Shown here piece after piece: positions 13,874 to 21,340 of a stretch of 21,693 nt of DNA. The stretch's first letter is position 1. Each line of letters begins with the position of its first letter. The stretch lies in IMG/VR virus record IMGVR_UViG_3300035458_000013, positions 1 through 21,693 of that record; one strand, 5' to 3'. The translations under genes were made by a program, and so were the position numbers. The DNA comes from a virus. The notes beneath the pieces were generated by a model. It was not told the origin of the DNA, ran no database searches, and was given only the letters and a program-made list of their open reading frames with translations.

Positions 13874-15358
13874 ATGAGTGCCGCCACCACGCCCACGCCG
13901 GCCGACCTCGTGCGCGTCTCGATCCCGATCACGAAAGTCGATCAGGAGCGGCGCCTCGTCACGGGTGTGCTGTCCGAGGAAGTCCTCGACAAGACGGGCG
14001 AGATCGCCGACTACGCGGCGCTGAAGGCCGCGCTGCAGGCCACCTGGCCCGGCAACATCCGCGAGCAGCACGACGTCAAGAAGGCCGTCGGCACGAGCTA
14101 CGACCTGGCGTTCGAAGATGCACTCAAGCGTGTCGTGCTGACCGCCTACGTGTCGAAGGGCGCGCCTGAGACCTGGGAGAAAGTCCTCGACCAGACGCTG
14201 AAGGGCTTCTCGATCGGCGGCGAGGCGCGGGAGCGGCGCCACGAGGCGCAGGCCGATGGGCGCGTCGTGCAGCGGCTCTACATGAAGGCCATTCACGAGG
14301 TCTCGCTCGTCGACAACCCCGCGTGCCCGACGGCGCTGTTTCACTTGGTGAAGTCGGTCGGCGGGGCGCTCGCCGACGCGCAAGAGGAGAGCCACATGGC
14401 CGAAGCAACGAAGACGGCGACCAAGGCAGAACCGGAAGGGACTGCGGCGCCCGTCACGAAGAACGCGCCCGAACCGTGGGACGTCGCCAACGCGGCCGAC
14501 CTCCTCGCGCGCCTCAACGCCCTCATGGCGGATGAAATGTGGGCGGCCAACTACGCCGCCGCTGACGGCGACCAGGCGCTCGCCGCCATTGAGCGCGGAC
14601 AGGTGGAGCTGCTGAAGCTCTCGATCGCCAACCTCATGGCCTTCCTGGAGTCCGAGGTGGCCGAGCAGTTCTCGGCGACGCCGGCTGCCGAAGGGGCCGC
14701 GGCCGTCGAGATGGCCGTGCCCGCGGGCGACGTCCAGAAGAAGGGCGCCAGAAACAGCAAGGCCGACGCCGAGCGCATCCAGCAGATGCACGACGTCGCC
14801 AAGGCGCTCGGAGCCGCGTGCGCCAAGGCTGACGCGAAGGCCGATCCCGAGCCCAAGGAGACCGAGAAGGGGACGGAGGGGACCGTCGCCAAGGTCGTGA
14901 CTCCGGTCACGCCGACGCCACAGGCACCGGCCGCGGCAACCCCTCCGCCCGCTGACCCCGTTGTCGTCGTCGAGAAGGTGCTCGCCATCGACGAGCACCC
15001 CGTCGTCAAGGCCCTGCAGTCGACCCTGACCGAGACCACGGCCGTCCTCAAGTCCGCCACCGACACGCTCGCAGAGCAGAAGGCGACGATCGCCGCGCAA
15101 GCGGGATCGCTCGCAGTGCTGGAGGAGCGCCTGGTGAAGCTCGAGGCCCAGCCGATGCCGGGCGGCCCCGTCACCCGGGCGGTCGAGAAGACGCTGGGCG
15201 GCGACCCGCCGAAGGTCGCGCAGGCCCCCGCTGCCGAGGCGGGTGGCGATCCGGTTCTGAAGGCGTTCGACACGCTGGCGCAGGCCGCGCCGACCGAGGA
15301 CGAGCGCCTGAAATACGCCCAGCAGAAGCTGGCCTACATCCGCCGGTCGTCGCGCTAG
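13874..15358 (+). CDS. XkdF-type prohead serine protease with C-terminal scaffold region
   Basis: The product has 494 residues. Residues 13-165 match the XkdF-like prohead protease domain (S78-type peptidase group): RVSIPITKVDQERRLVTGVL, DKTGEIADY, NIREQHD with the catalytic H66, GFSIGGEA with the nucleophile S113, and IHEVSLVDNPACP (140-152), where E142 or D147 could complete the triad. The enzyme cleaves scaffold and capsid precursors during head maturation. Proteases of this type are usually around 170-230 residues. The remaining about 320 residues, with Ala/Pro-rich linkers and coiled coils (about 365-440, SLAVLEERLVKLEAQP), look like a scaffold fused to the protease. An in-frame ATG at 14396 with a GAGGAGA site may give the scaffold separately. 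Confidence 0.88.
   Translation: MSAATTPTPADLVRVSIPITKVDQERRLVTGVLSEEVLDKTGEIADYAALKAALQATWPGNIREQHDVKKAVGTSYDLAFEDALKRVVLTAYVSKGAPETWEKVLDQTLKGFSIGGEARERRHEAQADGRVVQRLYMKAIHEVSLVDNPACPTALFHLVKSVGGALADAQEESHMAEATKTATKAEPEGTAAPVTKNAPEPWDVANAADLLARLNALMADEMWAANYAAADGDQALAAIERGQVELLKLSIANLMAFLESEVAEQFSATPAAEGAAAVEMAVPAGDVQKKGARNSKADAERIQQMHDVAKALGAACAKADAKADPEPKETEKGTEGTVAKVVTPVTPTPQAPAAATPPPADPVVVVEKVLAIDEHPVVKALQSTLTETTAVLKSATDTLAEQKATIAAQAGSLAVLEERLVKLEAQPMPGGPVTRAVEKTLGGDPPKVAQAPAAEAGGDPVLKAFDTLAQAAPTEDERLKYAQQKLAYIRRSSR
14396..15358 (+). CDS. Putative nested scaffold protein from an internal start
   Basis: The in-frame ATG at 14396 (residue 175 of the protease) is preceded by AAGAGGAGA (14382-14390), a strong ribosome-binding site with 5-nt spacing inside the protease ORF. 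It would give a 320-residue protein: an acidic/helical N-terminal part (DLLARLNALMADEMWAANYA), a Thr/Pro/Ala linker (about 160-185), and coiled-coil helices ending in TEDERLKYAQQKLAYIRRSS. It starts just after the protease domain. The layout resembles lambda C/Nu3, where a scaffold is read from the same frame as the protease. This is an inference from the start site and domain layout. Confidence 0.5.
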   Translation: MAEATKTATKAEPEGTAAPVTKNAPEPWDVANAADLLARLNALMADEMWAANYAAADGDQALAAIERGQVELLKLSIANLMAFLESEVAEQFSATPAAEGAAAVEMAVPAGDVQKKGARNSKADAERIQQMHDVAKALGAACAKADAKADPEPKETEKGTEGTVAKVVTPVTPTPQAPAAATPPPADPVVVVEKVLAIDEHPVVKALQSTLTETTAVLKSATDTLAEQKATIAAQAGSLAVLEERLVKLEAQPMPGGPVTRAVEKTLGGDPPKVAQAPAAEAGGDPVLKAFDTLAQAAPTEDERLKYAQQKLAYIRRSSR

Positions 15359-15389
15359 GCGCGGAGCGACCACGCACGAGGGCACATCC

Positions 15390-16805
15390 ATGAAAGCCAT
15401 GACGCAGGTCACCGAAGAACTCATCCAGAAGGCCCTGGAGCTGATCAAGGGTCAGAACGGCGTGCAGAAGTCGATCACGTCGGCGAGCGGCTTCTCCGGC
15501 TACGACCTCCAGCCGGTCGCCATGCTCCTGCAGCCGGTCATCACGCCGCTGCGCAACCGCCTCCCGCGCGTCTCCCCGGTGGGCGGCGGCACGTCCGCCG
15601 AGTGGCGCTACATCTCGTCCCTGATCTCGGCCGGCGTCACCAGCGCGACGCCCAGCGCCGAAGGCGCGAAGGGGAACGCGCTCGGCTACACCGCGACGCC
15701 CGTCACCGCGGCGTTCGCCGAGAAGGCCCTGAGCGACTACGTCACGTTCACGGCGCAGGACGCCGCCCGCGGCTTCGAGGATGACCTCAAGGCCCGCGCG
15801 CACACGAACCTCCTCTACGCGCTGATGATGGTCGAGGAACAGGATCTCCTCTTCGACCGCATCGCCAACTTCGGCGCCGTCACCGCCCCGACCGTCGTCG
15901 TCGACGCGGCGTCCGGCGCCGTGGCGGCGGGCACCTGGCTCGTGAAGGTCCGCGCCATCACCGGCACGGGCGACCACACGAACACCCGCGGGCGCATCTC
16001 GGCGTCCGGCACCTCTGGCGTCCTCGGCGGCGCGACGAACACCCTCTACTGCTACACCGACTGGGTCGAGGGCGCGGTCGCCTACGAGTGGTATGTCGAC
16101 AACGGCGCGGGCGGCGGCACCTGGTACTGGCAGGCCACCACGGGCGTCAACTGCGTCAAGCTCTCGTCGGTCATCGTGACGACGGGAACGGCCCCGAACA
16201 TCGCGGCCCCGGCGGACAACGTCGCCAACGCGCTCGGCATGAACGGGCTGATCGCGCAGGCCACGGCGGCCAACGGCGCCTACATCAAGACGCTGACCAC
16301 CGACACCACGACGGGCGTCGGGACCGACTTCACGCTCGACGACGTCGATGCCGCGAACAAGAGCGTGTGGGACAAGGCCAAGGGCAATCCCGACACGATC
16401 TACATGAACTCGACGCAGCGCGCCCGCATGACGAAGCTGTGGCTGGCGGCCAACGGCGGCCCGACCACGCTCGTGCAGGCAAACTCCGCCGACATGAGCG
16501 GCCTGCGCGGCGGCTTCCTGCTCTCCGAATACGTCAACGTGGCGACCGGTCGCGTGCAGACGATCGAGACGCATCCCTACCTGCCGGACGGCACGATGTG
16601 CGCCGTCAGCCACACCATCCCGTTCCCGACCGGCGGAGACATGGTCGGCGTCGACGTGCAGGTGAGCACCGACTACCGGCAGATCGACTACGCGCAGACG
16701 GCGAACCGCTATGACTTCGGCGTGTTCGTGCGCGAAGTCCTGCGGCTGAAGTTCCCCGGCGGATCGTGGGTCATCCGCAACATCCGCAGCAAGGCCACGG
16801 CGTAA
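15390..16805 (+). CDS. Major capsid protein (HK97 fold) with Ig-like insertion
   Basis: The product has 471 residues. It follows the protease/scaffold gene and has the features of a major capsid protein: a helical N-terminal arm (1-24); an E-loop-like region with GYDLQPVAMLLQPVITPLRN and a following SAEWRYISS strand (about 38-78); and a helix EDDLKARAHTNLLYALMMVE (130-149). The C-terminal core contains NPDTIYMNSTQRARMTKLWL, a QTIETHPYLPDGTM segment and FGVFVREVLRLKFPGG. Residues about 165-268 look like an inserted beta domain (GTWLVKVRAITGTGDHTNTR, YEWYVDNGAGGGTWYW), resembling Ig/fibronectin-type modules. HK97-fold capsids build the icosahedral shell. A two-part hairpin follows the stop. Confidence 0.88.
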   Translation: MKAMTQVTEELIQKALELIKGQNGVQKSITSASGFSGYDLQPVAMLLQPVITPLRNRLPRVSPVGGGTSAEWRYISSLISAGVTSATPSAEGAKGNALGYTATPVTAAFAEKALSDYVTFTAQDAARGFEDDLKARAHTNLLYALMMVEEQDLLFDRIANFGAVTAPTVVVDAASGAVAAGTWLVKVRAITGTGDHTNTRGRISASGTSGVLGGATNTLYCYTDWVEGAVAYEWYVDNGAGGGTWYWQATTGVNCVKLSSVIVTTGTAPNIAAPADNVANALGMNGLIAQATAANGAYIKTLTTDTTTGVGTDFTLDDVDAANKSVWDKAKGNPDTIYMNSTQRARMTKLWLAANGGPTTLVQANSADMSGLRGGFLLSEYVNVATGRVQTIETHPYLPDGTMCAVSHTIPFPTGGDMVGVDVQVSTDYRQIDYAQTANRYDFGVFVREVLRLKFPGGSWVIRNIRSKATA

Positions 16806-16812
16806 CGGCCCA

Positions 16813-16854
16813 AGGGGGCGGGCCGACGGGTCGGCTCGTCCCCTTCCGCCCCCT
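16813..16854 (+). terminator. Branched hairpin after the capsid gene
   Basis: A perfect 9-bp stem pairs AGGGGGCGG (16813-16821) with CCGCCCCCT (16846-16854). Inside it is a second stem, GCCGA (16822-16826) with TCGGC (16831-16835). It begins 8 bases after the capsid TAA and ends 15 bases before the next start. No T tract follows. A partial terminator or mRNA stabiliser that keeps capsid mRNA more abundant than downstream genes is a reasonable inference. Confidence 0.55.
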
Positions 16855-16869
16855 GACGGAGAGCCAGCG

Positions 16870-17100
16870 ATGAAGGTCCAGCATCCGACGATTCGACACG
16901 GCCAGGTCGGGCATCCCCGCTACGGGACGTTCGCCATCGAGGACGGCGTGCTCGACTGCCCGCCGGAGCTGGCCGCCGAACTCGGCGCGCGGCCCGTGCC
17001 CGAGGGTGCGAGCGTCGTGTCCGAGCCCGAACCGGATGCGGCCCCGGAGCCGCCCGAGACGCCCGACCCCAAACCGCCGCGCCGCAAGCGCGCGAAGTAG
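16870..17100 (+). CDS. Small head-module protein
   Basis: The product has 76 residues from an ATG preceded by GGAGAG. The N-terminus MKVQHPTIRHGQVGHPRYGT leads to a short beta segment FAIEDGVLDCPPELAAELGA. Comparable short proteins are often encoded right after the major capsid gene in HK97-type phages, and they usually have this DG-x-[FL]-x-x-P-x-ELA pattern. The C-terminal 30 residues are Pro/Glu-rich, ending in the basic PPRRKRAK, and are probably disordered. A capsid decoration or connector role is a guess from position only. Confidence 0.65.
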   Translation: MKVQHPTIRHGQVGHPRYGTFAIEDGVLDCPPELAAELGARPVPEGASVVSEPEPDAAPEPPETPDPKPPRRKRAK

Positions 17101-17119
17101 CGAGAAGCGAGAGGACACC

Positions 17120-18064
17120 ATGAAGCGACTGCTGATTGTGACGCTGTTGACCGCTCTGGTCGCCGTGGCCGCGACTCCCGCGCTCGCGGCCGACTACGCG
17201 ATCCCGCGCCGGGCCATCATCTCCTGCGCGGCCTACACGGACGCGCCGTATCTCTACTACAACAACACGGACCAGCTCTGGCACTGCACCTCCACCGCGC
17301 CGCTGATCCTCAATACGGCGACCGTGACCTCGACGGCGACGGAGATCAACCGCCTGCATTCGGTGACGCCGGGCACGGTGGCCGCGTCGAAGTTCGTCGC
17401 TGTGGACGCCAACAAGCACATCGACGTGCTGGGCCTGCCGGCCGGGGGGCTCAAGATCGGCGCGACCGGCAGTGAGGTGGCGGTCGCCTCGACGGCGGCC
17501 GAGTTGAATACCCTCAACACCGTCACGGCCGGGACCGTCGCCGCCAGCAAGGCGGTGGTGGTCAACGCGGCCAAGGCGATTGACACGATCGGCGTCACAG
17601 GTGCGCTCGTCTTCGGCGGCACGGGGACGGCTGGCGATGCGGGCAGCGCCACGTTGCTGGCAAAGACGATCATCAACGTCGCCGACAACACGGCCACCGA
17701 CATCGCCACCGTCACCGTCCCGAACGCCATCAACGGCGCCGCGATCCGCGTTACGGCGATGGGGATGTTGGGCGACGGCGATTCCACCGACTCGAAGATC
17801 TACATGATCGGGATCAGTCGCATCGCGGGCGCGGCAACCAAGGCCACGGCCTCGACGGCCACGGCTGTGGGCGCGACGACGGGCGCCACCGCGAACGCGA
17901 CCCTCACGATCAGCGTGACGGGCATGACGGGCGGCAACACCGCGACCCAGACCTTCACCATTCAGGGCAAGGTCGCCCGCAGCGCTGGCGCGTCCACGAA
18001 CCACGTCATCGTCATCAAGATCGAACTCCTGAACGCCAAGGCGACCGGCATCACGATCGCGTAA
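17120..18064 (+). CDS. Repeat protein with Sec signal peptide in the head module
   Basis: The product has 314 residues from ATG 17120 with a GAGAGGA site. Residues 1-23 look like a classical signal peptide: basic MKR, hydrophobic LLIVTLLTALVAVAA, then TPALA with cleavage expected before ADY. No lipobox cysteine is visible. Two repeats follow: about 69-104 (STATEINRLHSVTPGTVAAS, KFVAVDANKHID) and 122-157 (STAAELNTLNTVTAGTVAAS, KAVVVNAAKAID). This AELN-x-L-x-x-VT-x-GT-x-x-ASKAVVVD pattern occurs in phage fibre and decoration proteins. The C-terminal about 130 residues are beta-rich (ATDIATVTVPNAINGAAIRV). It may be a head fibre or decoration protein. A signal peptide would be odd for a protein assembled into cytoplasmic heads. 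Confidence 0.7.
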   Translation: MKRLLIVTLLTALVAVAATPALAADYAIPRRAIISCAAYTDAPYLYYNNTDQLWHCTSTAPLILNTATVTSTATEINRLHSVTPGTVAASKFVAVDANKHIDVLGLPAGGLKIGATGSEVAVASTAAELNTLNTVTAGTVAASKAVVVNAAKAIDTIGVTGALVFGGTGTAGDAGSATLLAKTIINVADNTATDIATVTVPNAINGAAIRVTAMGMLGDGDSTDSKIYMIGISRIAGAATKATASTATAVGATTGATANATLTISVTGMTGGNTATQTFTIQGKVARSAGASTNHVIVIKIELLNAKATGITIA

Positions 18065-18076
18065 GCGAGTCCCGAC

Positions 18077-18658
18077 ATGGCCGCACCTGCTACCGCCGCC
18101 ACGACGCTCGTCAGCCTGGACGCGCTCCTTGCCTGGATGCAGGCCGAGGACGCGACGACAGTCCAGGTGACGCGCCTCGTGCAGTGCGTGGATGCGGCAT
18201 CGGCGCTCATTGAGTCGAAGACTGGCCTGATCTTCGTGACGCGGGCGATCACCGAGACGAAGGACGGGAACGGACGCGCGGATCTCTGGCTTCGGCGGCG
18301 CCCGCTGGTCAGCGTGACGAGCGTCACGGTCAATGACGCGGCGCTGGACGCCAGTCAGTTCGTGGTGGATGCGGAGTTCGGCCGGCTGCGCCGGAAGGCC
18401 GGGGCGTGGCCGTCCGGGCTCGCCAACGTGACGGTGGTCTACCAGGCCGGCTACGGGGCGCAGGACGCCGCCACGCTGCCGCAGGACGTCGTGGGGGCCT
18501 GCCTGGATCTGACCAAGGCGGTCTACGACGAACTGACGACGGGCGCGATCGCGCTCTCCTCGGTGTCGCTGGGGCCTGGGTCGTTGGTCCTCAAGCAGAA
18601 CCTGTGGCCGAACGCGGTCAAGCGCGTGCTGGACGTGTGGCGCGAGACGCGGGTGTAA
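18077..18658 (+). CDS. Head-tail connector protein (gp6-like)
   Basis: The product has 193 residues. The helical N-terminal part (SLDALLAWMQAEDATTVQVT, RLVQCVDAASALIESKTG) is followed by beta strands RPLVSVTSVTVNDAALDASQ, then GRLRRKAGAWPSGLANVTVV and YQAGYG, and a C-terminal helix LPQDVVGACLDLTKAVYDEL. This is the usual layout of HK97 gp6 / SPP1 gp15-type adaptor proteins, including the VxVxYQAGYG strand. They attach as a ring under the portal. Position after the head genes and before a gp10-like gene supports the call. Only 12 bases separate it from the upstream stop. Confidence 0.82.
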   Translation: MAAPATAATTLVSLDALLAWMQAEDATTVQVTRLVQCVDAASALIESKTGLIFVTRAITETKDGNGRADLWLRRRPLVSVTSVTVNDAALDASQFVVDAEFGRLRRKAGAWPSGLANVTVVYQAGYGAQDAATLPQDVVGACLDLTKAVYDELTTGAIALSSVSLGPGSLVLKQNLWPNAVKRVLDVWRETRV

Positions 18659-18660
18659 CG

Positions 18661-19305
18661 ATGGCGGACTTCGAGGTGACGACGACGGCGCGGGAGGTGA
18701 GCGTGCGCTACGCGGACGCCAGCCGACTCGTGTCCGCGACGCTCCTCCCGGCCATGCGGGACATCGGGAGCCACCTGCACCGCGTGCTCGTCAGCGAGAA
18801 GCTGTCGAACGGCGGAATCCTCCAGCCGCGCACGGGAAACCTCAAGCGGGCGGTCAGGTCCGCGGCGAACGACAGCCGGGCGACCTACCTGGACGGCCGG
18901 GACATCGTGACGCGCGTCTGGTTCGATCAGGCCATCGCCAAGTATGTCCGCATCCAGGAAGAGGGCGGGACGATTGTCCCGGTGCGCGCGAAGAATCTGG
19001 CGATCCCGCTGCCGGCGATGCAGACCGGCAAGGGCGTGGCGCGCGGCACGGCGCGCGAGGTGATCAGCAACCCCCAGGCGTTCGGCTTCTGGGGGACGTT
19101 CACGGCGAAGCACGTCATCTTCGGGCGAACGCGGAACCACGACGAGGCGCCGACGCCGCTCTTCGCGCTGAAGTCCTCCGTGACGCTGCCGGCACGGGCG
19201 CCGCTGCGCTCGACGCTCGACAGCTCGCGCGGCTGGATCGCGCAGCGCATGGACACGGCCGCCGGGTCGATCGCCCAGCAGCTCGCCACCGGGGTGACGC
19301 CGTGA
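18661..19305 (+). CDS. HK97 gp10-like head-closure / virion morphogenesis protein
   Basis: The product has 214 residues from ATG 18661, two bases after the upstream stop. The pattern SGxL and GNLKRAVRSAANDSRATYLD (62-81) and the loop EEGGTIVPVRAKNLAIPLP (about 102-120) are typical of the HK97 gp10-like / phage virion morphogenesis family, in which the GGxIxPxxAKxLxxP motif is well conserved. These proteins close the head or join head and tail. A large insertion (TGKGVARGTAREVISNPQAF and FGFWGTFTAKHVIFGR) follows, and the C-terminal helix WIAQRMDTAAGSIAQQLATG is amphipathic. The stop overlaps the next GTG. Confidence 0.8.
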   Translation: MADFEVTTTAREVSVRYADASRLVSATLLPAMRDIGSHLHRVLVSEKLSNGGILQPRTGNLKRAVRSAANDSRATYLDGRDIVTRVWFDQAIAKYVRIQEEGGTIVPVRAKNLAIPLPAMQTGKGVARGTAREVISNPQAFGFWGTFTAKHVIFGRTRNHDEAPTPLFALKSSVTLPARAPLRSTLDSSRGWIAQRMDTAAGSIAQQLATGVTP

Positions 19306-19787
19306 CGCCGCCGCCCGACCCGATCCGCCTCTCGGTCCTGAAGTCCATGCAGACGGCCCTGCAGGGCATCAGCACGGCGGCCGGCTACTACTTCGACGTG
19401 CGGGCCGAGGCGGTCACGCTGGACCGCCGGAACCTGGCCACGGCCACCCTGCTGCCGGCGTTCGTCATCAACAGCGGGGCCGGCGGGACGCGGACCTACT
19501 TCCCGTCGATGCGGATGCGGGAGATCTTCCCGGTCGTCATCTACGGGCGCGCCGACGCAATGGGCATCCGCGACATGAGCCGGCGGCAGACCATCTTCGA
19601 GCGCCTGGTCGCCGACCTCGAACGGGCGCTCACGCGGGACATCACGCGCGGCGGGCTGGCGGTCGATACGCGCCTGCAGTCGCCGCTCGAGCCCTACATG
19701 GAAATGGACCCGATCAACTCGGTCTACATCGAACAGCCGGTGGATGTGACGCTGCGTCGCGTCTACGGCACGGGAGAGGTGGGATAG
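19302..19787 (+). CDS. Tail terminator / minor tail protein (gpU-like position)
   Basis: The product has 161 residues, starting at a GTG overlapping the upstream stop. It has an N-terminal helix (DPIRLSVLKSMQTALQGIST), a strand pair (YYFDVRAEAVTLDRRNLATA and PAFVINSGAGGTRTYFPS), MREIFPVVIYGRA, then a helix RRQTIFERLVADLERALTRD and a C-terminal beta segment VDVTLRRVYGTGEVG. This alternation, with a central helix packed between strands, matches tail terminator proteins, which cap the tail tube and set its joining to the head. The order connector, gp10-like, this gene, tail tube is canonical. The call rests on position and fold impression. Confidence 0.7.
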   Translation: MTPPPDPIRLSVLKSMQTALQGISTAAGYYFDVRAEAVTLDRRNLATATLLPAFVINSGAGGTRTYFPSMRMREIFPVVIYGRADAMGIRDMSRRQTIFERLVADLERALTRDITRGGLAVDTRLQSPLEPYMEMDPINSVYIEQPVDVTLRRVYGTGEVG

Positions 19788-19789
19788 CA

Positions 19790-20005
19790 ATGCTGGCCAT
19801 CTGCCGAGGCGTGGTGATCGTGCACGGGCAGGAATACGGCCGGACGTTCGGCCCGGGGGCCGTGGTCGATCTCGACGCGGTCAGCAGCGTGGCGCCCGGT
19901 CGGACCTGGCGCGACGTGCTCGGCGCGGAGGTGGCGCTCTTCGAGCCGGCCCCCGCGGAGGCAGTCGATTCGGTGACGACCGGCCAGGCGCCGGCAGAGG
20001 AGTAG
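19790..20005 (+). CDS. Small protein before the tail tube gene
   Basis: The product has 71 residues from ATG 19790, two bases after the upstream stop (GTGGGA site). The N-terminal 35 residues look like a small beta fold (MLAICRGVVIVHGQEYGRTF, GPGAVVDLDAVSS). The C-terminal 30 residues are acidic and Ala/Pro-rich. It somewhat recalls the small head-module protein at 16870. No family is recognised. A tail-associated role is inferred from position only. Confidence 0.6.
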   Translation: MLAICRGVVIVHGQEYGRTFGPGAVVDLDAVSSVAPGRTWRDVLGAEVALFEPAPAEAVDSVTTGQAPAEE

Positions 20006-20008
20006 GAC

Positions 20009-21169
20009 ATGGCCAACCCGATCTATCAGATCCGCCGCCTCGGCCGCGTCTACGTGGCCAAGGAAGGCACCTACGGCTCGGCGGCCACCCTCGCCGCCAC
20101 CGACGCCGTCCGGCACCTCAGCGTGAAGTTGAACCGCAAGAACAACGCCGAGCCGTCGAAGGAGCGCTTCCCGCACCCGTCGCTGCTCCGCAACTTCAAG
20201 CGGCGCAAGACGTATGACTGGAGCTTGGGCGGGCTGCTCTACCCGTCCGGCACGATCGCCACGCCGCCCGACATGGATCCGGTGTTCGAGTGCGGCTTCG
20301 GCGCGATCTCGAAACCGAGCGTCGCGCTCGTGACGACCGTCGCGGCGTCGCCGACGCCGACGACGACCGTCTTCACGGTGGCCAGCGCGACCGGACTCGC
20401 CGTCGGGCAGGGCGTCCTCTGCAAGATCACCGGGGGCACCTACGCCGGCAACTACATCCGCGTCATCACGGCGATCAACACGCTGGCGATCACCGTCTCG
20501 CCCGCGCTCCCGCAGGCGCCGGCCAGCGGCGACACGATCAAGAGCGGCTACACCTACCGCCTGGCGACGCTCAACACGGCGCTATCGCTGGACATCGCGC
20601 ACTACCTCGCCAACGTGAGCTACGAGGGCCTGGGGTGCGTCGTGCAGTCGCTGAAGTTCACGCTCGACGCCAACGACGAAATCCACTGGGAGGCGTCCGG
20701 CAACTTCGCGTCGCGTTCGCACCCGGCGCAGACGGACCCGGCGACCCAGACGCTCGTCGGCACGGCGATCCCCTCCGGCCTCACGGGCTACGCCTACCTG
20801 GACGGCGCGGCGCAGGAGTTCCTGAAGGCGTCCATCGAGGTCAACAACAACTTTGCGATGGACAACAAGCAGTACGGCCTGACGACGGCGCGCGGCGGCT
20901 ACCGGGTCGGCCAGCGCAGCGTGAAGCTGAACGTCAACGTCTCGGCGACCGACGACGCGACGGCGATGACGGCGGCCGAGGGCGAGGCCGACCACACGCA
21001 GCTGATTCAGACGGGCGAATCGGAGGGCAACTACATCGGCTTCTACATGCCGGCGGTCAACTTCGAGGTGCCCGACGACTCGGATGGCGACGGCGAGACG
21101 GAGTTCGACTATGCCGGCACCTGCAAGGGCGTGGCGGGCAACGACGAACTCTGCCTCGTTCTGGCGTAG
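20009..21169 (+). CDS. Phage tail tube (major tail) protein
   Basis: The product has 386 residues. The start MANPIYQIRRLGRVYVAKEG then TYGSAATL is typical of tail tube proteins. The core contains TYDWSLGGLLYPSGTIATPP, DPVFECGFGA, AHYLANVSYEGLGCVVQSLK, FTLDANDEIHWEASGNF, then the GYRVGQRSVKLNVNVSATDD strand and the acidic C-terminus. Tail tube subunits stack in hexamers to form the inner tail tube of a long-tailed phage. Residues about 105-180 (VTTVAASPTPTTTVFTVASA, YAGNYIRVITAINTLAITVS) look like an inserted beta domain on the tube surface. Long tails of this kind are expected here, and no sheath gene is visible next to it. Confidence 0.85.
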   Translation: MANPIYQIRRLGRVYVAKEGTYGSAATLAATDAVRHLSVKLNRKNNAEPSKERFPHPSLLRNFKRRKTYDWSLGGLLYPSGTIATPPDMDPVFECGFGAISKPSVALVTTVAASPTPTTTVFTVASATGLAVGQGVLCKITGGTYAGNYIRVITAINTLAITVSPALPQAPASGDTIKSGYTYRLATLNTALSLDIAHYLANVSYEGLGCVVQSLKFTLDANDEIHWEASGNFASRSHPAQTDPATQTLVGTAIPSGLTGYAYLDGAAQEFLKASIEVNNNFAMDNKQYGLTTARGGYRVGQRSVKLNVNVSATDDATAMTAAEGEADHTQLIQTGESEGNYIGFYMPAVNFEVPDDSDGDGETEFDYAGTCKGVAGNDELCLVLA

Positions 21170-21203
21170 ACGGCGCGACAGTCCTGCAGTCCGTCCACCG
21201 CAT

Positions 21204-21243
21204 GCGCCGGGGCATCCCGTCATCCCTTCGGGATCCTCGGCGC
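21204..21243 (+). terminator. Nested hairpin after the tail tube gene
   Basis: In the 171-bp gap, GCGCCGGGG (21204-21212) can pair with CCTCGGCGC (21235-21243), with one G-U pair. Inside it ATCCC (21222-21226) pairs with GGGAT (21230-21234) around a TTC loop, leaving an unpaired 9-base bulge (21213-21221). No T tract follows. It may reduce readthrough into the low-abundance tail chaperone gene. The rest of the gap (21170-21340) holds no ORF that I can support. Confidence 0.45.
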
Positions 21244-21287
21244 GCACACCGCGGCGGGCATGGTGAGTCCCTCGCGTTCTCGATCGC

Positions 21288-21304
21288 CGACGCACGGTGC
21301 GTCG
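21288..21304 (+). other. 17-nt odd palindrome
   Basis: CGACGCAC and GTGCGTCG form a perfect inverted repeat around a single central G (21288-21304). It lies 37 bases before the next gene's start. As RNA it would make a short stem with a small loop. As DNA it could be a protein-binding site. Neither can be told from sequence alone. Confidence 0.4.
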
Positions 21305-21340
21305 CGGTCCCTGGCTGTTCCGCCTGGAGGGATGATCGTC

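Noticed and set aside
12755-15448. Very long minus-strand ORF (897 codons)
   Set aside because: It covers the antisense of portal, head morphogenesis and protease genes. Composition is Arg/Ala/Leu-biased low complexity with no domain, typical of the shadow frame in high-G+C DNA.
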